Made by a program: the position numbers and the translations under genes. Below, piece by piece: positions 6,845 through 8,180 of a stretch of DNA of 8,180 nt. The notes under the pieces are model-generated. The model worked only from the letters and a program-made list of their open reading frames with translations, ran no database searches and was not told the DNA's origin. Position 1 is the stretch's first letter, and every line of letters begins with the position of its first letter. The stretch is from Acidobacteriota bacterium (GTDB lineage: Bacteria; Acidobacteriota; Terriglobia; UBA7540): NCBI GenBank assembly GCA_003224635.1, contig QHZK01000241.1, forward strand, positions 1-8,180. The letters are read 5' to 3'.

Positions 6845-7532
6845 CTAGCCCTCGATTCTCTCCGGGCACTCCGTTCGGGCGATGTCGCAGAAGCGGCACT
6901 CGTGGCGGCTCGGAACCTTCCAGGCAGGCTCGGGGCCGGCGATTACACCCAGGAAATACTCAAAAGCCTCGATGAACTTCTGGTCCACGGCTTGGGGCAG
7001 GATATCAACTTTCGAACCGTTGTAGACGACGCAGCCCGCGGGGCGTGTTCCTGCGTAGGCCGGAAGGGCCTGCGGGGCAAGATGCATATAGAGCATGACC
7101 TGGATCCGGTCCGAACATCTTGCCCGACCGGTCTTGACATCGTAGATGGTCGGCCGCCAAAGGCGCAGCGCGGCGGGTGGCCCATCGGGAGGCGTGATGA
7201 GGTCAGGCTTGTCGGCGACGACCACTCCTGAGGGCAACGTAATGAGGTCGGGTTTCCCGGCGATGACCACTCCCGAGGGCAGCGTCAGGCGAATGGGGTT
7301 CTCCGCCTTGGAGGAAGACGCGCTCGCCGAGTTTCCGGCGCTCGAGCCGCAGCCGGCGCAGTTGACGAGTGTGTTCGATGTTCCATTTCGCGGTGTCAAA
7401 GTCGCTGGGCGCCTTGTCGTAGTTTTCGTGGTGGGCCTTGAACCAGGTTGCCCACTCGCAATTCTGTTCTCCCGCCATGACTCGGGCGAGCCAGGTGATC
7501 CAGACGAAGACTCCGTGGCGTTTCGCGGCCAT
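6845..7532 (-). pseudogene. Cas4-like PD-(D/E)XK nuclease, frameshifted
   Basis: The ATG at 7532 follows a strong Shine-Dalgarno, and its frame gives MAAKRHGVFVWITW, NCEWATWFKAHHENYD and KWNIEHTRQLRRLRLERR, then loses sense after about 7310. A second frame picks up at about 7309 with KAENPIRLTLPSG and continues to the TAG at 6847-6845. Joined, they make about 228 aa with the marks of the Cas4/RecB-like nuclease superfamily: His in WNIEHT, GKPDLI (metal-binding Asp), YDVKTG (D-x-K), QVMLYM (Gln motif), and a C-x2-C-x6-C set at 6866-6898 (ECRFC, TECPE) that with an N-terminal Cys25 could hold a 4Fe-4S cluster. Removing one base in the CTCCAAGG run (minus strand, 7313-7306) restores the frame as VFLKAENPIRL. 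No cas genes or CRISPR array are present, so it is a stand-alone nuclease of unknown role. Both halves look well preserved, so the break is recent or a sequencing error. Confidence 0.7.
7194..7283 (-). repeat. 45-bp imperfect tandem duplication inside the nuclease gene
   Basis: Units 7194-7238 and 7239-7283 are adjacent, both 45 bp, and differ at 8 positions by my count. In the nuclease frame they encode LPSGVVIAGKPDLIT and LPSGVVVADKPDLIT, so the strand with the metal-binding Asp of the PD-(D/E)XK fold is present twice, in frame, with one Gly to Asp change in the copy nearer the C-terminus. Confidence 0.85.
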
Positions 7533-7539
7533 ATTGGAA

Positions 7540-7548
7540 CCCCCTCCT
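7540..7548 (-). promoter_or_regulatory. Strong ribosome binding site of the nuclease gene
   Basis: On the minus strand AGGAGGGGG lies 7 nt before the ATG at 7532. It identifies that ATG as the true start and shows that the shorter N-terminal frame is the genuine beginning of the frameshifted nuclease, rather than the longer overlapping frame beginning near 7597. Confidence 0.8.
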
Positions 7549-7559
7549 GTAGGTTGACG

Positions 7560-7577
7560 ATCACTCCGCCGAGTGAT
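7560..7577. promoter_or_regulatory. Perfect 7-bp inverted repeat between divergent nuclease and transposase
   Basis: ATCACTC (7560-7566), spacer CGCC and GAGTGAT (7571-7577) form a perfect palindrome 11 nt upstream of the nuclease Shine-Dalgarno. It could be an operator, a 5'-UTR hairpin controlling the nuclease, or part of a terminal inverted repeat of the neighbouring transposase element. The sequence does not decide between these. Confidence 0.35.
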
Positions 7578-7589
7578 ACGGCGGTAAGC

Positions 7590-8180
7590 GGACCCACTCT
7601 GGAAGAGATCGAGCGTGTGGTCCGGCGACGCCCGAGGGTAGAAACCCTCAGGCTAAATCCGTGGCATGCACTGAGCGGTCAAGCTCAGAGGTCCCGGCTC
7701 CTCGTGTTCTCCTTATCCGCAGCAAAGTCTCATTAAGGGTCCCCTGCGCACCACGCTGGTGACAGTGTCGTTCTGGAGGCGGCGCTTCCACGAGGGCGGT
7801 CTCACCGCCCTGACGGCCACCGCTCCAGGACGAGGCCCCAGGCGACGGATCACCGCCCGCAAGGTCCGGCAGATCGTCCAAGCCACGCTTCACACCCGAC
7901 CTCCCGAGGGCCAGCGTTGGACTATCCGGAGCCTGGCGCGAGCCCAAGGGGTCGGCCCGGCGACAGTGCAGAGAATCTGGGACCTCTATGGGCTGAAGCC
8001 GCGCCTGGCCGGGCGAGAGGGCACTCATACCCAGGCCTACGCTCAGGCCTGGCTCGAGCGACGCCGACGCTTTCGCCTTCACCCCACGCCGGCTGGGGGC
8101 TCGTGGTTAAACTGGGTGGGAATGTGGCTGGGAGAACTAAGCCGGGAACAGGCCGGGGTAAGGAGCTTGAGAAGCCTCGG
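7590..8180 (+). pseudogene. IS630-type transposase relic with frameshift and internal deletion, continues past window
   Basis: Two plus-strand frames carry IS630-like sequence. The first (about 7596-7733) gives TLEEIERVVRRR and QAQRSRLLVFSLSAAKSH, like the N-terminal helix-turn-helix region, and stops at TAA 7734-7736. The second (about 7765 onward) gives VSFWRRRFHEGGLTAL, RRRITARKVRQIV, WTIRSLARAQGVGPATVQ and RIWDLYGLKPRL, the second helix-turn-helix region. It then jumps to GTHTQAYAQAWLERRRRF, HPTPAGGSWLNWVGMWL and GELSREQ, which match the far end of the DDE domain (usually NYGTHK...RFHLHFTPTxASWLNQVExW). The segment holding the first Asp and most of the RNase H fold, probably over 100 codons, is missing, and the expected catalytic Glu is Gly (8119-8121). 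The element cannot be active. Ends and terminal repeats are not visible, and the right part lies beyond 8180. Confidence 0.7.

Noticed and set aside
6743..7231. A plus-strand iscB or tnpB gene downstream of the structured RNA
   Set aside because: The plus-strand frames here are antisense to the nuclease pseudogene and show no HNH, RuvC or zinc-ribbon motif; the minus-strand nuclease motifs explain the region.
7194..7283. CRISPR array beside a Cas4-like gene
   Set aside because: The only repeats are two adjacent 45-bp units with no spacers, and they are coding sequence within the nuclease gene.
7634..7649. GAGGGT-AGAA-ACCCTC hairpin
   Set aside because: A 6-bp stem inside transposase-derived sequence with no T run and no gene ending nearby; probably incidental.
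7648..8082. Minus-strand 144-codon frame opposite the transposase relic
   Set aside because: Its translation is low in recognisable motifs, while the plus strand gives clear IS630-like segments across the same bases.

Overview
The window looks like a high-GC bacterial chromosome segment, most likely from Acidobacteriota (Bryobacter/Solibacter-like). This rests on gene style only: a large Oar-type TonB-dependent receptor with an N-terminal carboxypeptidase-regulatory-like domain, a secreted TPR protein directly upstream of it, and a stand-alone Cas4-like nuclease. No marker gene is present to confirm the phylum.

Left three quarters (1-6123) is a healthy minus-strand block. Read in the direction of transcription it holds a GH51-type alpha-L-arabinofuranosidase (6123-4051), a good intrinsic terminator (4019-3996), a putative promoter/operator region with short GTTG-CAAC palindromes, an exported TPR protein (3877-2615) and, 62 bp further on, the TonB-dependent receptor (2552 to beyond base 1, cut by the window edge). 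TPR and receptor probably form one transcript. The arabinofuranosidase has its own terminator and is probably a separate transcription unit. Together they suggest outer-membrane uptake next to breakdown of arabinose-containing plant polysaccharide, but the receptor's substrate cannot be read from sequence.

Right quarter (about 6124-8180) is an accessory zone of broken elements. It holds the 3' end of a group II intron (last residues of a reverse transcriptase/maturase plus degenerate domains V and VI, ending near 6531), a compact predicted structured RNA (6641-6730) resembling the scaffold of HEARO/omega RNAs but with no IscB or TnpB gene beside it, and two plus-strand terminator-like hairpins. 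Next come a frameshifted Cas4-like PD-(D/E)XK nuclease gene (7532-6845, minus) with a 45-bp tandem duplication covering its metal-binding GKPDLI motif, and a divergent IS630-type transposase relic (7590-8180, plus) that has a frameshift, an internal deletion removing most of the DDE core, and Gly in place of the catalytic Glu.

The arabinofuranosidase sits at the border of this zone. Its apparent start lies inside what looks like the hydrophobic core of a signal peptide, so its 5' end may have been altered by nearby rearrangement. The best candidates for something undescribed are the orphan structured RNA and the nuclease with a duplicated active-site strand.
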